From Lineolata rhizophorae (lineage: Eukaryota > Ascomycota > Dothideomycetes > Lineolatales > Lineolataceae), in the NCBI GenBank assembly GCA_010093515.1, contig MU001695.1:126750-190749 (forward strand): 64,000 nucleotides of DNA. The letters are read 5' to 3'. The position numbers and the translations under genes were made by a program. Below, piece after piece: positions 13,004-24,911 of this stretch (positions are counted from its first letter, which is position 1; every line of letters begins with the position of its first letter). The notes beneath the pieces were generated by a model. It saw nothing but the letters and a program-made list of their open reading frames with translations, searched no databases and was not told the origin of the DNA.

Positions 13004-14306
13004 GTTGGCGGTTTCAAAAAGCGAGACTACCGAATCGAATCTGACGGTCTTGTCTAGGGGAGAGTGGGTAGGAGGAAAAGAAGGCAATCAAGACGGCAGA
13101 AGAATGCAGCGGGGCACAGCTGCCGCTGAACATTCAAAAAAAAACAAGCGCGCGCCAGTTGAGGGCAAAAACGCCCACGGAAAGTGGGACGGGGAAAGGG
13201 AGCGTGGAGAGGGAAATGTCATTGCCCGGGCCCAAAAAAAAGTTGAGTGGTTGAGCGAGGGTGGCGGGGCAAAGGCGGTGAAGGAATGCAGCAGAACGGA
13301 CTCGAAGGCGAGGGCAGGTCGACTCACCGCCCGCAGGTTATCTGATACGCCGGTTTGGACTGGAAGCCCGGCCCAGCACGTGCCCGGCACTCTCGTCCGA
13401 CGGTCGAGACCGTTAGAAACGTCCGGCCGGCTTACAGTTGCCCTGGAGCCTGGTTCGGCACGATCGCTACCGGACTCTCTTCGAGCCCCGGCGCCAGGGG
13501 AGCACGCTGGCATCCGTGTATGTGGCCGCAGCAGACGCACACCCAGAGCTCCCAGGACGCCAATGAAAACCTGCTCCGGCCCACATTTCTTCCTCTGAGC
13601 CTCGGGCAGTCGCCGCCGGTTTATTGCATACTACGTACTTCGATACGAGTTGCGGGCGCACAGCAAATCATGTACATAGGCCTTCCATCAGCCTCCCGGC
13701 AATCTTGCACGAGTTGCGATGCCGCAGCCCCGCACATCCCTGCGGCGACTCCGCAAACCCCGCAAACGCCACAGCGCGTGCCTGGGCCTGGTGGCTGCGC
13801 GCTTGACGTCGACCAGGCGCCCCGGCGGCCCCCGGCATGCAACCACGCGCTGGCACCTTTAGCGAATGTTTACCAGGCCGGAGGCAACAAGCTCAGAGAC
13901 GCCGCCGGCCGCCGCCAATCGGGCCGGCGCCCTGCCCAGCCAAGTCGACGTCAGCCAAGGTGCCGTCCAGGGCAGCTGCAGCCCGGAGCTGCTGCCGCCA
14001 GCTGCCCGCGCGGCCCCTCACGCCCCTGCCCCCGTGGGACCCAGACTTTTTCTTCGCAGCTTCCCGAACCGATCGAACCCTTGACCACTCATCTTGCGCC
14101 GGACTGGGCCCGGCCGGCCCTCCGGGGCACCGAGGTCACCGCCCATGAACCCCCGCCCCTCCGTCATCGCTGGCATTCAGTTCCCCGGCAGCTCAGGTAT
14201 ATACATAGCTGTCCACCCTGGCCCGCCCCGGCCAGCCTCCGTCAAGCTCCCGCACCTCGTCCCGCCCTGGTGTCTGACCCTCCTCCGCCACAGTCACTAG
14301 GTAATC
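13004..14306. promoter_or_regulatory. Shared divergent promoter of kap123 and trehalase
   Basis: A 1.3-kb spacer between two divergent start codons. The trehalase side (13.9-14.3 kb) is C-rich, as is common upstream of highly transcribed fungal genes, and includes a TATA element at 14198-14203. One copy of the dispersed TACTACGTAC motif lies at 13629-13638. Open frames here (up to 350 codons) are Pro/Ala/Arg-rich and match nothing I know. Confidence 0.5.
14198..14203 (+). promoter_or_regulatory. TATA box of the trehalase gene
   Basis: TATATA lies 104 bases before the ATG at 14307, in an otherwise GC/C-rich stretch, a normal distance for a fungal core promoter with a short leader. Identified by sequence and position only. 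Confidence 0.45.
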
Positions 14307-16455
14307 ATGGTTCTCCGTGGCTTCGGCGTCGCGGCTTCAGCCCTATCTTCCTTCACCTCCCTGGCCACGGCCTTGTACGTCAATGGCAGCGTCGTTGCGC
14401 CGTGTGACTCGCCCATTTACTGCCACGGCGAGCTGCTGCGCGCAATTGAGCTGGCCCAGCCCTTCTCGGATTCCAAGACCTTCGTTGACCTGTAAGAACA
14501 AGCTCCGCTCCGTTCAATTGATTTGCCATCGTGCTCTGTTTACCCCCAATTGGTCCCCGCAAGCTCCCTTCTGACCCGCCGAATCAACCAGGCCGACACT
14601 CAAGGCTCCACAGGAGGTATTGGATGCATTCGCCGAACTCCCGCGGCCCATCACCAACAATTCGGACTTGCAGGACTTCCTGACCACCTACTTCGGCCAG
14701 GCGGGCTCCGAGTTGGAGCCGGTGCCGGACGATGAGCTGACGACAGACCCCCAGTTCATCCTGCACGTCAACAACACGGACCTGGTCGACTTTGTCTTGC
14801 AAGTGATCGCCATCTGGCCGGACCTAACTCGGAAGTATGTCGGCGCCGTGCCCAACTGCACCGTGTGCGCCGATAGCTTCATTCCCCTAGAACGGTCCTT
14901 CGTGGTCGCCGGCGGTCGGTTCCGGGAAGCGTACTATTGGGACTCGTTCTGGGTGATTGAAGGCCTCCTGCGCACCCGGGGCGCCTTCACCGAGATCGCC
15001 CGCAACATCATCGAGAACTTCTTGGACTTCGTTGAGACGTTCGGCTTCGTTCCCAACGGGTCGCGCATCTACTACCTGAACCGCAGCCAGCCGCCGCTGC
15101 TGGCCCAGATGGTGAGCACCTACCTCAACTATACGGGCGACGCGAGCATCCTAGAGCGCGCCATCCCGCTGCTGGAGCGCGAGCACGCCTTCTGGATGAA
15201 CAACCGCACCGTGGAAGTGTCCTTCGGCAACGAGACGTACGTGCTCAATCACTACGCCGTCAACAACACGCAACCGCGGCCAGAGTCCTACCGCGAGGAC
15301 TGGGTCACGGCTAACAACGAGTCGTACTACTCAGAGTCGGGCATAGTGTACCCAGAGAAGGACGATCTGACGATGGACGAGAGGGCGGAGCTGTACGCGA
15401 ACCTGGCGTCGGGCGCCGAGAGCGGCTGGGACTACAGCTCGCGCTGGCTGGCTAACCCGGCCGATGCTGTCGAGGACAAATATTTCCCTTTACGGTCGCT
15501 CAACGTGATCGAGACGGTGCCGGTCTGTCTGAACTCGATCCTGTACGCCAACGAGGTAGCCATCGCGAACTTTATCGCAATGCGGGCCAACGACAGCGCG
15601 GCTGAGATGCTGCGGGCCGGCTTCTGGATGGCCCAGGCGAAGCGCCGGCAAGAGGCCATGCAGGCCCTCATGTGGAACGACACCTTCTCGTCGTTCTTCG
15701 ACTACAACCTCACGTCTGGCAGCCAGAACGTCTTCGTCTTGGCCGACGAGGACGCCACCGAGGCCGAGACGACCGAGGCCGGCGCCCCGGAGGGCTACAT
15801 GCTCTCGCTCTCGCCCGCGCAGTTCTACCCCTTCTGGCTGGGCGCGGCCGACGACTCGCTGACGAGCAACCCGCTCGCGGTGCGCCAGGCGTACAAGCGT
15901 GTCGCGGCCAAGCTGGCCGAGAAGGACGGCGCCATCGCCGCCACCAACCTCTTCACCGGCCAGCAGTGGGACGAGCCTAACGTTTGGCCGCCCCTCATGT
16001 ACATCCTGATCGCCGGCCTGATCCGCACGCCGCCCACCTTCGGCGAGAACGACGAGGACTTCATCTGGATCCAGGATCTCGCCCTCCGGCTCGCGCAGCG
16101 CTACGTCGACTCCGCCTTCTGCACCTGGCGCGCCACGGGCGGGGCCACGGGGGATCTGCCCCGCATCCAGGGGGTTGAGGAAGAGGACGCGAACGGCGTC
16201 ATGTTCGAGAAGTACGCCGACAACGCTACCAACGTTGCCGGCGGCGGCGGCGAGTACGAGGTCGTCGAGGGCTTCGGATGGACGAACGGCGTCCTCATTT
16301 GGATCGCGGACTTGTTTGGGCGCGAGTTGACGTTGCCGGAGTGCGGTGATTTGGGGGAGCAGGTTGATGGTGGCCAGGCGAGGATGAGGCACAGGCAGAG
16401 GAGCGCGGTCGAGTTGGATAGAACGGATGCGAAGTGGGTGAAGAAGTTTTGGTAA
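14307..16455 (+). CDS. Secreted GH37 trehalase
   Basis: Two exons, 14307-14491 and 14592-16455, 682 residues. It hydrolyses alpha,alpha-trehalose to two glucose. A signal peptide (about residues 1-23, hydrophobic, ending ATALYVNGS) and many N-glycosylation sequons (NNTD, NNRT, NETY, NATN) indicate secretion or a cell-wall/vacuolar location. The N-terminal IYCHGELLRA and SKTFVDL segments match animal-type GH37 enzymes. GH37 signature 1 is GGRFREAYYWDSF (about 169-181) and signature 2 QWDEPNVWPP. By family comparison the catalytic acid is Asp342 in ESGWDYSSRW and the base Glu601 in MFEKYADN, followed by the Gly-rich loop GGGGEYEVVEGFGWTNG. It is not the cytosolic neutral trehalase, which carries an N-terminal regulatory/EF-hand-like extension, nor the GH65 acid type. 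The intron starts GTAAGA and joins FVDL to PTLKAPQE. Confidence 0.93.
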
Positions 16456-19042
16456 CCCGGAAGAGGGGGTTGGCTGTGACGGGTTCGGTTATTGTTGGTT
16501 GGGCGGTTGACGCGGATGAATGCTCGAGGTCATGAGGTTACGACATTGGTTGGCTTGTAAATACCTAACGAAGGCGTCTTTTCGTACATAGTTGCTTCTT
16601 TATCCCTATTAATTGTCCCGTAGTACGTTTGTTGACCTTATTGCAAGTCGGTGAGAAGGCTACTCCTAAATGAAGTTGATCGTCCCATCTTCTGTTTAAG
16701 CGGTAGCTGGGGATCGTAATGAATGACATGTACGGGGTGCATTCGAAGACTCAAAAGACTTACGGCGTGTTGACTGGTGGTATGAGGGGCGCAAAAATAG
16801 CAGAGATCCAGTAACCACACGCTTTCTGCAGCACTCTCTAGTCTCCTTGGATAAATTGTCGAAAAGCCACATAGTTACAAAAACATTTGAACCTATCTAT
16901 AGCCACCGTGCCTTTCCTCCTGACCTGCTTCTTGTTGAAAACACGCAAAGGGAAACTGGTAAGGTGAGACAGCCACCGGAGTTCCCGCGTCAAGAACGTG
17001 CAGCAGACACGCCGTGGCGTTTAGCCTCGTCATCTCTTCAACGACGGAGTACATATGTACGCCGACCACGCATCTTCCAAAATACCGCGGCTCATTTCCT
17101 TAGGCTTTGGGTGTCTGTCAACCGCGGGTGATGCTGTGTTCCAAGATAAGCAAATGGCTATCTAGGCAATGTCTTGCATGTACACAGCAGATAGGAGCCT
17201 ATGTACATACGGAGTAGAGGCTAGCAAATACAGACAGATGTCTCACGACATATGGATTACACCGAGAAAGCGCTGCCCGTTCGTACGTCCTCCTCGGTGG
17301 TCTCAACTTCAACGGCGCTTCTCCGGACGGCCGTTACCCCAGTTACCCCCATTAGAGATCTCACCGTCGTTCGACAATCATCTCATACGACCTCGCTTCC
17401 CCCAATTGAGCACCTAGACGGTCTTTAATGTTAAACAAGCCAAGTTCCCCCTCAGCCAAGTCGCCGACTGCATATGTAAACTTTAATCCGGGAACTCCGA
17501 GACACAAACGAGCGTCACCATGCGGCCTATGTATGGGGTCCAAACCCCCTTCGGGCCCAACGGCGCCAGCGCAATACGTTGACCACGCGTGGCCCGCATG
17601 TGGACGTCCCTATCCCGTCCTAGTCGCCGAGCGGCACGAGTACGAAGGGCGCCGCCCAACGGGCGCCTCAACCTCTCAGGGCGTTCAATAGACGCGCACA
17701 AATTGCCCGGGAGCGCCATGTTCACCGAAGCAACCGAAGTGAACCACATACATACATACAAAAAAGAAGAAAAGAAAAGGGGCGGAAGGGGGGCCCGGGC
17801 GGTCTTGTGCTGGGAGGGGCGAAGACGATAAATCCAGCCCGGCCAACCCGGACGGCCAGCCAGGCCCCCCGAGCGACGCCACACTAATCAAACGGAATAC
17901 GAAAACGACACAAGAAAAAAAAAGTCACGTCAAGCCGTTGGCAGAGCGGAGACGAACCGACAAAAAGCCGCCCCCCCCCTCTCCCCCAACCGTTCCCGAG
18001 TGGCTTCGGCGTTCAAGCCGGCGTTCACGCTGAGGGGGGCCGTCATGCTGCTGGCTGGAACTCATGCCATATCATCAGATTAGATTGGTCAAATGGAGGC
18101 GCTCCGGAGAGGGCCCCCAAGGTTTTGAGCCGCAACACCGTTTGTGGGGATAGGCGTGCGGCACAGGACGGATTTTCTAAAAGAGCATCAAGTGAAAATT
18201 TTGTAGATCGACCTAATACACCAAGATGATTGATGAGCAGAGAAAATCAGAAAACATCCAAGAGAACACAGCTCGACTCCGGCGGAAAAAGAGATTTTAG
18301 TGTGGTCCAAATATGTACATGACGAAGAAGGTCTTACTATGTTCACACTCCAAAGCAACAGCTAAACGCAGCGCTGAAATATATACTTCTCAAAATTCTG
18401 CGTCGACTGCCACTATGGAGTTCTCTTTTCTTTCCGAGGTACAAATTATAAAACGACATTTTGAGAAGAAAAAATTAGGTAAAGAACGACTTGAGGTCAG
18501 ATGCTAGCAGAGAGCGATTGAGGGGGTAGTTTATGGACAAGGCAGCGCCGTGATATTGACAGTGAGAGGGTGCCTCGAGCTCTGGATTTGCTGTACATGA
18601 GTGATGCTTGCCCGGACATCTCGATCAGAAAGAGAAAAAGGACAACCAGATACGCGTTCATTGACATGCATGCGCAGACGCACATTTGGAGATGGAACAA
18701 TTGGCGGCGAATAGGGTTATTGGATTATGCACAATAATTGACGTTTGGGACTGACGGAACCCTTTTCGAAAAATACATAGCCGCTCGCCGTCGACCTGAA
18801 GACCCTGGCTCCCCTAATTTTCCATCCGATTAACCATGAACAATAGATTAAGTCTGAGTTACGTGAAAACAAGAAAGTAGCATGACGAAGACGATGCCTG
18901 GAAAAAGACGCGCGAAATCCGCAAAAACGAGGATGAGGGTATACATGACTTTCGAACCCCGGAAGGCTATATCCCACGTCGTTCTAAAATGTCGCTTTAA
19001 ATTCGAAAACCTCCAACTGAACTCCCTTACCCGCCTCTTTCC
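16456..19042. other. Intergenic, convergent 3' flanks
   Basis: Lies between the 3' ends of the trehalase and laccase genes. Moderately AT-rich with homopolymer runs. It contains two copies of the dispersed motif (17044-17060 and 17200-17216). No gene, RNA gene or transposon end was recognised. Confidence 0.5.
17044..17216. repeat. Two copies of the dispersed TACGGAGTA motif
   Basis: ACGGAGTACATATGTAC at 17044-17060 and TATGTACATACGGAGTA at 17200-17216 are variants of a short near-palindromic word that recurs in many non-coding parts of this window and in none of the exons I inspected. Confidence 0.6.
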
Positions 19043-21955
19043 TTACACGCCGGAGTCGATGACTTCGATGCCGTTCGCCTCGGCGTATGAATCCCAGGCG
19101 GAACAAGTGTCCTCAAGCTGGCAAGTATCGTGCAAGGTAGGCACGATCTCATCCATGCGCTCCACGATCTGGAGGGCGAAGCCCATAGACGTGTGCCAGC
19201 CGACGTGGCAATGCATCAGCCAGACACCCGGGTTGTCAGTCTCGAAGGCAAGGACGAGCCAGCCAGCCGTCGGCAGGAGAGCGGTGTCACGGCGAGGCGG
19301 GTTGGTCATCTGCAGGGCAGTGCCATCCGCATAGGTGCCGGAGCCAGAGCCAAGGACAAGGAAATCGTGACCGTGCAAATGAATAGGGTGAGGAAGAGGA
19401 ACTTCAGACTGGATGATGATGTAGACCCATTCGTTCGCGTCGGGAGCCTCGATGAGAAGGTTGCCAGAGTACGAAGGAGGCTCGCCGTCCTGGTAGATGC
19501 CGAGCAGGGTCGGGTCGCCCCACTGGGACTCGAACGTGGTGCCAGACAAATACCACTTGAATAGGTTGTTCGCATTCGGTGCGACAGTCACATCCTCGTC
19601 AACCTCCTGATCACGGCTCTCGGCATTCCACGGCATAATGGGGACAAGGCTGGCCAGGGGCTCATCGATACACTCAGCAGTGTAGTTGTAGCCGGTGGAC
19701 GTAGGAGTACCCATCGGGCCACCAACGTAGTGAACGACGGCCCTGGTGTCATTCCACTGGATCATACCCGCACAAGCCTGCTGGTTGTCCGAACGCATCC
19801 AGTAGTCATCCGGCTCCTGGTCGGCCTCGACAATGAGGTTGTAGCGCTGGCCTACGATACGATTAGAAAATTGTGCTTGCACGATAAATCAAGAGAGCTT
19901 ACCAATATTGATGTTCAGGATATCCGTCTCGTATGGAACAATGGGCACAAAGTCGGTCGAGATGACCTTGAATTTGTGGCCGTCAATGTAGAACTTGAAG
20001 GTAGACTGGATGGAGATGTTGACGACACGGAGAAGGTACTTCCTGCCCGGGACGAAGGTAAGCTCGTAGCGGGAGCCGACGGTCTCAGCGCGGCCAGCGT
20101 TGTTCCACGTATTCATGCCGTTGATGAGACCGTTATCCATGACACGCGGGCCACCATCGGCAGCAGTAGCATCCTGAGCCAAATCGTACATGGAGTCAAC
20201 GGTGGCGTGCGACCAATCCTGGAGGAAGATCATGCCAGCATCCTCGTCGTACTCATCAGAGTGAGGGCCGTGAATGATGATACCACCAAGGACACCCTCC
20301 CAAGCCTGGATGGCAAAATGGGAGTGGTACCAGGAAGTACCATACTGGGATGCGCGCCAACGGTAGGTATAAGACTCGCCGGGAGCAATTGGGCACTGAG
20401 TGATAGACGGGACACCATCCTGCTCGTTGGTGAAGTTCTGACGGATACCGTGCCAATGAATCGTGGTACCGTTGTTCTCCAACTCGTTGTAGACATTGAT
20501 CACAATCCAGTCACCCCAGTTAGCCTCGATGACAGGGCCGGGCATCTGGCCGTTGACGAGGAAACCAATGCGCTCAATACCATCAGGAGAGACCGTCGTG
20601 TTGGTGATGTGCAAGTCATAATGGCGGACCTCACACGTAATAGGGACGTGCTGATAGTAATCGGTATCGATGTCATACCCGCACCACTGGTCGTCGCCAG
20701 GCTGGCCCTCGCAGCGAACGCAGCCCTCCTCCTCAAAGGGAGTAGGAGTCGTGCACTCACCAGTGGCGGTCGCCGTGGTGGAAGAGTTGGTATAGGTGAC
20801 AGTAGCGCTGGTCGAGCTGGAAAGGCTGGCGCTATCGGTGACAGTGCCAGTCTCGGTGCCCGTCTCAGTGGCCGTGTAGGTGCCGGTTTCAGTGCCCGTC
20901 TCCGAGGCAGTGTAGGAGCCGGTCTCCGTACCCGTTTCGGAAGCGGTATAGGAACCAGTCTCGGTGCCGGTCTCGGTCTCCGAGGCGGTGTAGGAGCCGG
21001 TCTCCGTGCCAGTTTCCGAAGCAGTGTAGGAGCCAGTCTCGGAGCCAGTCTCCGAGGCAGTATACGAGCCGGTCTCCGTCCCGGTCTCTGAAGCAGTGTA
21101 CGAGCCGGTCTCAGAGGCGGTATACGAGCCAGTCTCAGTACCGGTCTCGCCGCCGGTGCAGGTCGAGCACTCGCCAGTCTCCGAGGCAGTCTCCGAAGAC
21201 GTAGCGGTGCCCGTCTCGGTCTCACTGCCCGTCTCGGTCGCCGTGGCGCTCGAGCTGGACTCGGTGGTGCAGCCGCTGATCATCTCGGCGCCCCAGGTCC
21301 AGTCGTGCGACTGGACGTTGTCGCCGAGCTCGAACTTCCAGTAACAAGGGCCGGACGAGTGCCAGGCGAGGCCGACGCACTCGTCGTTGCCGTAGCATGC
21401 GTCGCAGCACTCTTCCCAAGAGTCGGTGTAGAAGCCGCCGAGGGGCAGGTCGCCGCCCATGTGGTCAACGCCGCACATCAGCTTGAAAACAGCGCCGCAG
21501 GGGGTGGTGTACTCCTCGCCATCGTCGTCGGGGCAGGAAAGAGGCGGGGAGGTCGGGCCGCCAGTCGGGGTCGAGCTCGGGATGGAGGATTCGGTTGATG
21601 ACTCGGTGTAGGAAGGGCAGGAAAGCTCGGTCGTCGCCGGGCAGACGGTCACCGTGCTCTTGATGGTGGACGTGATAACCTGGGGCTCGGAATCCCTCTT
21701 CCACGCGCCGGGGCACCAGCCGAACTCGGACTGGCAGCCGTCACCGCAGGCCGCGGCGGACGAACCGCACATTCCGTCGCCGCCACAGCAGTTGCCGTAG
21801 AACGACCCCCAGCAGGTCCCAGATTCCGCGCCGCACTTCCCATCCTGGCTCTTCGACATGCCGCTCTCAGGTCCCCACGGCTGCGGCTGCGGGGAGGCCA
21901 GGGCGGGCAGGACGCCCGCCAGGCCGAGAGCGAGAGACCATGAAAAGGTCCTCAT
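19043..21955 (-). CDS. Secreted ascomycete-type laccase with chitin-binding and PAN/apple-like domains
   Basis: Exons 21955-19903 and 19851-19043 (51-nt intron), 953 residues, far longer than the usual 580-620 for fungal laccases. Order: signal peptide (1-20); hevein-like chitin-binding domain, Cys-rich (about 38-82, motifs CGAESGTCWG, GNCCGGDGMCG); Ser/Thr linker; PAN/apple-like Cys domain (about 153-229, ECCDACYGNDECVGLAW); Thr/Glu/Gly/Ser/Tyr repeat stalk (about 235-375); then three cupredoxin domains (about 425-953). All copper motifs are present: HWHG (500-503), WYHSH (542-546), HPIHLH (839-844), HCHVGWH (898-904). The chain ends DSGV, the C-terminal plug of ascomycete laccases. It oxidises phenolic substrates with O2, probably while anchored to chitin (inference). 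The residue ten after the type-1 Cys899 is Phe909, the axial position. Confidence 0.93.
20836..21240 (-). repeat. Coding minisatellite, TETGSYTASE stalk of the laccase
   Basis: In-frame imperfect repeats encode eight TGSYTASE/TGTYTATE cores separated by TGTE or TGSE units. The DNA is built on repeated ctccgaggcagtgtaggagc-like words read on the minus strand. Such Thr/Ser-rich stalks are normally heavily O-glycosylated and prone to copy-number change. Confidence 0.85.
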
Positions 21956-22256
21956 TGTGTGAGTTGGGTATTAAGTATTTCGTGGTGCAGCGCACCGCGT
22001 ACTGGTTAGGTGATCGAGACTAGGGTTCGTACAAACAAACAGAGCAAAAGGAAAAAAGAACGACGAGAGCTGAACGAGTGAAGCTTTCGTCTAGAACCGA
22101 TAACAGAAAAAAGAAGAGAGGTGCTACCCAAGTGAGGGACACAATTGCCCGGGAGGCATCTGCGGGTTATAACTATTCCCCACGAGCAGCGGGAGCTGTC
22201 AGACCGGGGCGGAATCCGCCAGCCTGGTCAGTGGCTGTATACGGTTTAGGAGGGTT

Positions 22257-22304
22257 GAGCCCTCCCCCACCCCCCCCTCGGTTGAGGGGGGGAGGAGGGG
22301 GCTC
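22257..22304. repeat. C-rich/G-rich inverted repeat upstream of the laccase
   Basis: Left arm 22257-22279 begins GAGCCCTCCCCCACC and ends CCCTC; a GGTT loop follows at 22280-22283; the right arm 22284-22304 is GAGGGGGGGAGG followed by AGGGGGCTC. The arms pair almost completely (imperfect stem of about 21 bp). The G-rich arm could instead fold as a G-quadruplex. It lies about 300 bp upstream of the laccase ATG. Confidence 0.7.
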
Positions 22305-24911
22305 GTCATCGACAGCTTCGACAACCATGACTTGTGGGTTTTTCAGGGAGACCTTGGCCGATACGCCACTGCGCAAAAAGCAGACAGCCGTTGCCCGAAC
22401 TGGTCTGGGAGGGTGTGTTAGCAGCGTGACGGTAAACATGGTGGCTCCGCAGCCGCATGGGGTGGCCGTATGGGGTAAGGACGGGCGACCCGAGCTGCCT
22501 CACCATTCGCCGAGCGCGCACACGGGCGGGCCAGGAGGCCGCGCGGGGCGGAGAGGGAGGCGCTGCGGCCGCGGCGCCGCGGCGCGGCGCTGAAATTGTC
22601 ACGATGGAGCGGGCAGCAGCGGCGGGCGGGTGGTGTGAGCCGCGTGCTGCGGCCAATGGGACGGGCGGGCTGACGGGGCCACAGGCCGTAGCTTTTGCCC
22701 TCCCTGGTCGGCGAACCGTTCGCTTCGGCGCCGCGGTCTGCGGGCAAGGAGACGAACGGCGCGGGCGGCAGGCGGGCGTCTGAGCGTCGACGTCGTCGAC
22801 GTCGCGCGGCGTCTCTCTGCTCTGTGGCCGGGTCCCCGCCGGCCAGGGGGTGGGGGGAGAGGAGGAGGAGGAGGTGTAGCATGGCGCAGGGGGTCGTTTA
22901 ATTAAACAAGCGGCTCGCGCACGGGGCCAGCTCAGATCGCCTTTGCCGCTTTTGGCGGGCGCTAGCCCAGGGACGCACCGCCTTCCGACCGTCGCCGCCG
23001 GGGGCCCCGGCCGCCGTGCACGGGGCGCGTGGTAGGGCGGATGTGATAAGCTCGCAGTCATTTCGTATTTTTGCACCGTCGACGCTCTCCGCGCCGGCTG
23101 CGCCAGCACCGCGTCCCAAAATCTCACGCCGCGCGCAACCGTTGGCGAGCCCTGTCCCAGGCAACCAGCACCGCAGCATGTAATACGCAGCAACGCCCGG
23201 CCGGCACCGCGCCGGCAGACGGTGGCAGTTGCGCCCGGAGTTGGCCCGACTGGCGACGCCGTCCTGGGCCTGCTGCAAGGCCCCCCGAAGCTTGGCCTCG
23301 ACGAGCAGGAGGAGGAGGCTCTGCGGGACAGGCGTGGGCCCTGGAAAGGAGGAGCAGCGGTTTCCACCCGCGGGCCGGTTGTCTGGTCGCAGTCAGTTCC
23401 AAGCATAGAAAACTTACGTGCGCGCTGGTGTCCTTTTGTCTCAATTGCTGTTTTTTTTTTCAGTGTCCGCGGCCGATTGGGCGACGCCATGGTGCCGGCG
23501 GGCGGGAGGTGCGTGGCGGGCCCAATAGGTGACGGCGCGATCCCTCTCCCGGTCTGGGCCCGTATTTGCTTCTTGGGCGCGCGCTCGCATCGGGGGCGAC
23601 GGAATGGGTGCAAGAAATCCGCAGCGATCAGACCGGCCAAGGCGGGACCGTCGCGACGCCACGTTGGGGCCGGGCGTCGCAGAGGAGGTGAGGCGCGCCG
23701 AGGGAGACGGGGACGGAAAATGCCACGATGCTTGGGAAGATCGCCGGCGTTCGTGCTGGGCGAAGCTTTGGCTAGCAGGGGCCCCCGGCCCCGCGGGCCC
23801 TCGCTTGGGCTTGTCAGTTGCTTGTCCTGGCGCCTGGTGCCGCTCGTTCCCTGGCTCGGTCCTCCGCTTGCGGTGCCCCGACCCCGTGGCACGCGGCTCC
23901 CGCGCCCCTGCTTCGCGCCCGCTGCACGGCCTGCGACCGCGAGTGAGAACCGTAAATGCTGAAGAGCTGTTTGCGCCCAAGCAGCGGCCGTTCGCACCGC
24001 GTTTGCAGGTGCGCTGTACTCCGTACGCCGTCTCCGCTGCTGGACGCCGCGTCCCGTATGACGGGCCCCGCACGCACGACATCTGCCGGCAGCGAGCCTG
24101 CAATTTGGTTGTTTTCCCGCCCGTCCTCCCTCCCGGCGCTTCCTCTTCCTGGGCGCTTCGCCGTTGTCGAACTCTACAGATCCTTCGCGCCGAAGGGGAG
24201 CGCGAAGTCAACAACACGAGCGACACCCCCTTCATGCGCTACCCCTGCACGCGGGCCGATTGCGGGTTAGCCTCGCCTGCGGTTTTATTGACTGCCTGTC
24301 CCCCCCCCCCTGGCCCGCCCTTTTTATAGCAGCCTCCCTGCTACCCCGGCTTGGCTAAGGCGCGCCACAAGCCACAGGCGGCCGAAACGGTCCAAGCGTG
24401 GGCGCAGCACGGCCCTCTCGAAATCAACACAAGCTTTTTTTCCACGCGGGTCGCGCGAAGACCGCTCTCGCGCGCCAATGCCGCCAGACTCACGCCCGCT
24501 GCAATCTCTCGGCCGTGTGGATTTCTAGGTAGGCCGGCTCAGGCGATCTCTTTTCTCTAACGTCATGATCTCTGGCCGGAGGAGATTGACGAAGGGATTG
24601 GTCCTGGGGTCGCTCGCCTGCGAGCAAAAAAAAGCTTGATGATCCAAAGTCGCCGAAAAAGGAGTTTTGCCGTCTGCGTACACGAGCCGTTAGTGACCTT
24701 CTAAATGCGTCCCTCGGCCCTGATACAAACGTTCGACGGGAACTGATCCATAATACGACGCCTAATGATGGCCCTACGATTCGTTGATTTGTTCCAGGAT
24801 TTACAGGGCGCGCTACCGATTTTTCTCTAGCCATGTTGCCTGCGACTTTCTCTTTCCACTGTTCAAAAGCGCCCGCCGAGACCTTTATCGGTTTTTCCCG
24901 TGTGCACATAG

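Noticed and set aside
15490-16392. 300-codon minus-strand frame opposite the trehalase
   Set aside because: Antisense shadow; no motif.
18945-18985. GGGGTTCGA-like B-box word on the minus strand (also near 31220)
   Set aside because: The bases after TTCGA do not fit the T-loop consensus and no cloverleaf surrounds them.
19730-21091. 453-codon plus-strand frame opposite the laccase
   Set aside because: Shadow of the laccase coding strand and its repeat; the laccase frame carries all copper motifs.
2578-22000. A secondary-metabolite cluster around the pump and laccase
   Set aside because: No polyketide synthase, peptide synthetase, terpene cyclase, P450 or pathway regulator is present; the intervening genes are housekeeping.
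22306-23997. 563-codon minus-strand frame
   Set aside because: Pro/Arg/Ala/Ser-rich with no conserved motif, in a region of extreme GC where stops are rare; overlapping plus-strand frames are similarly long.
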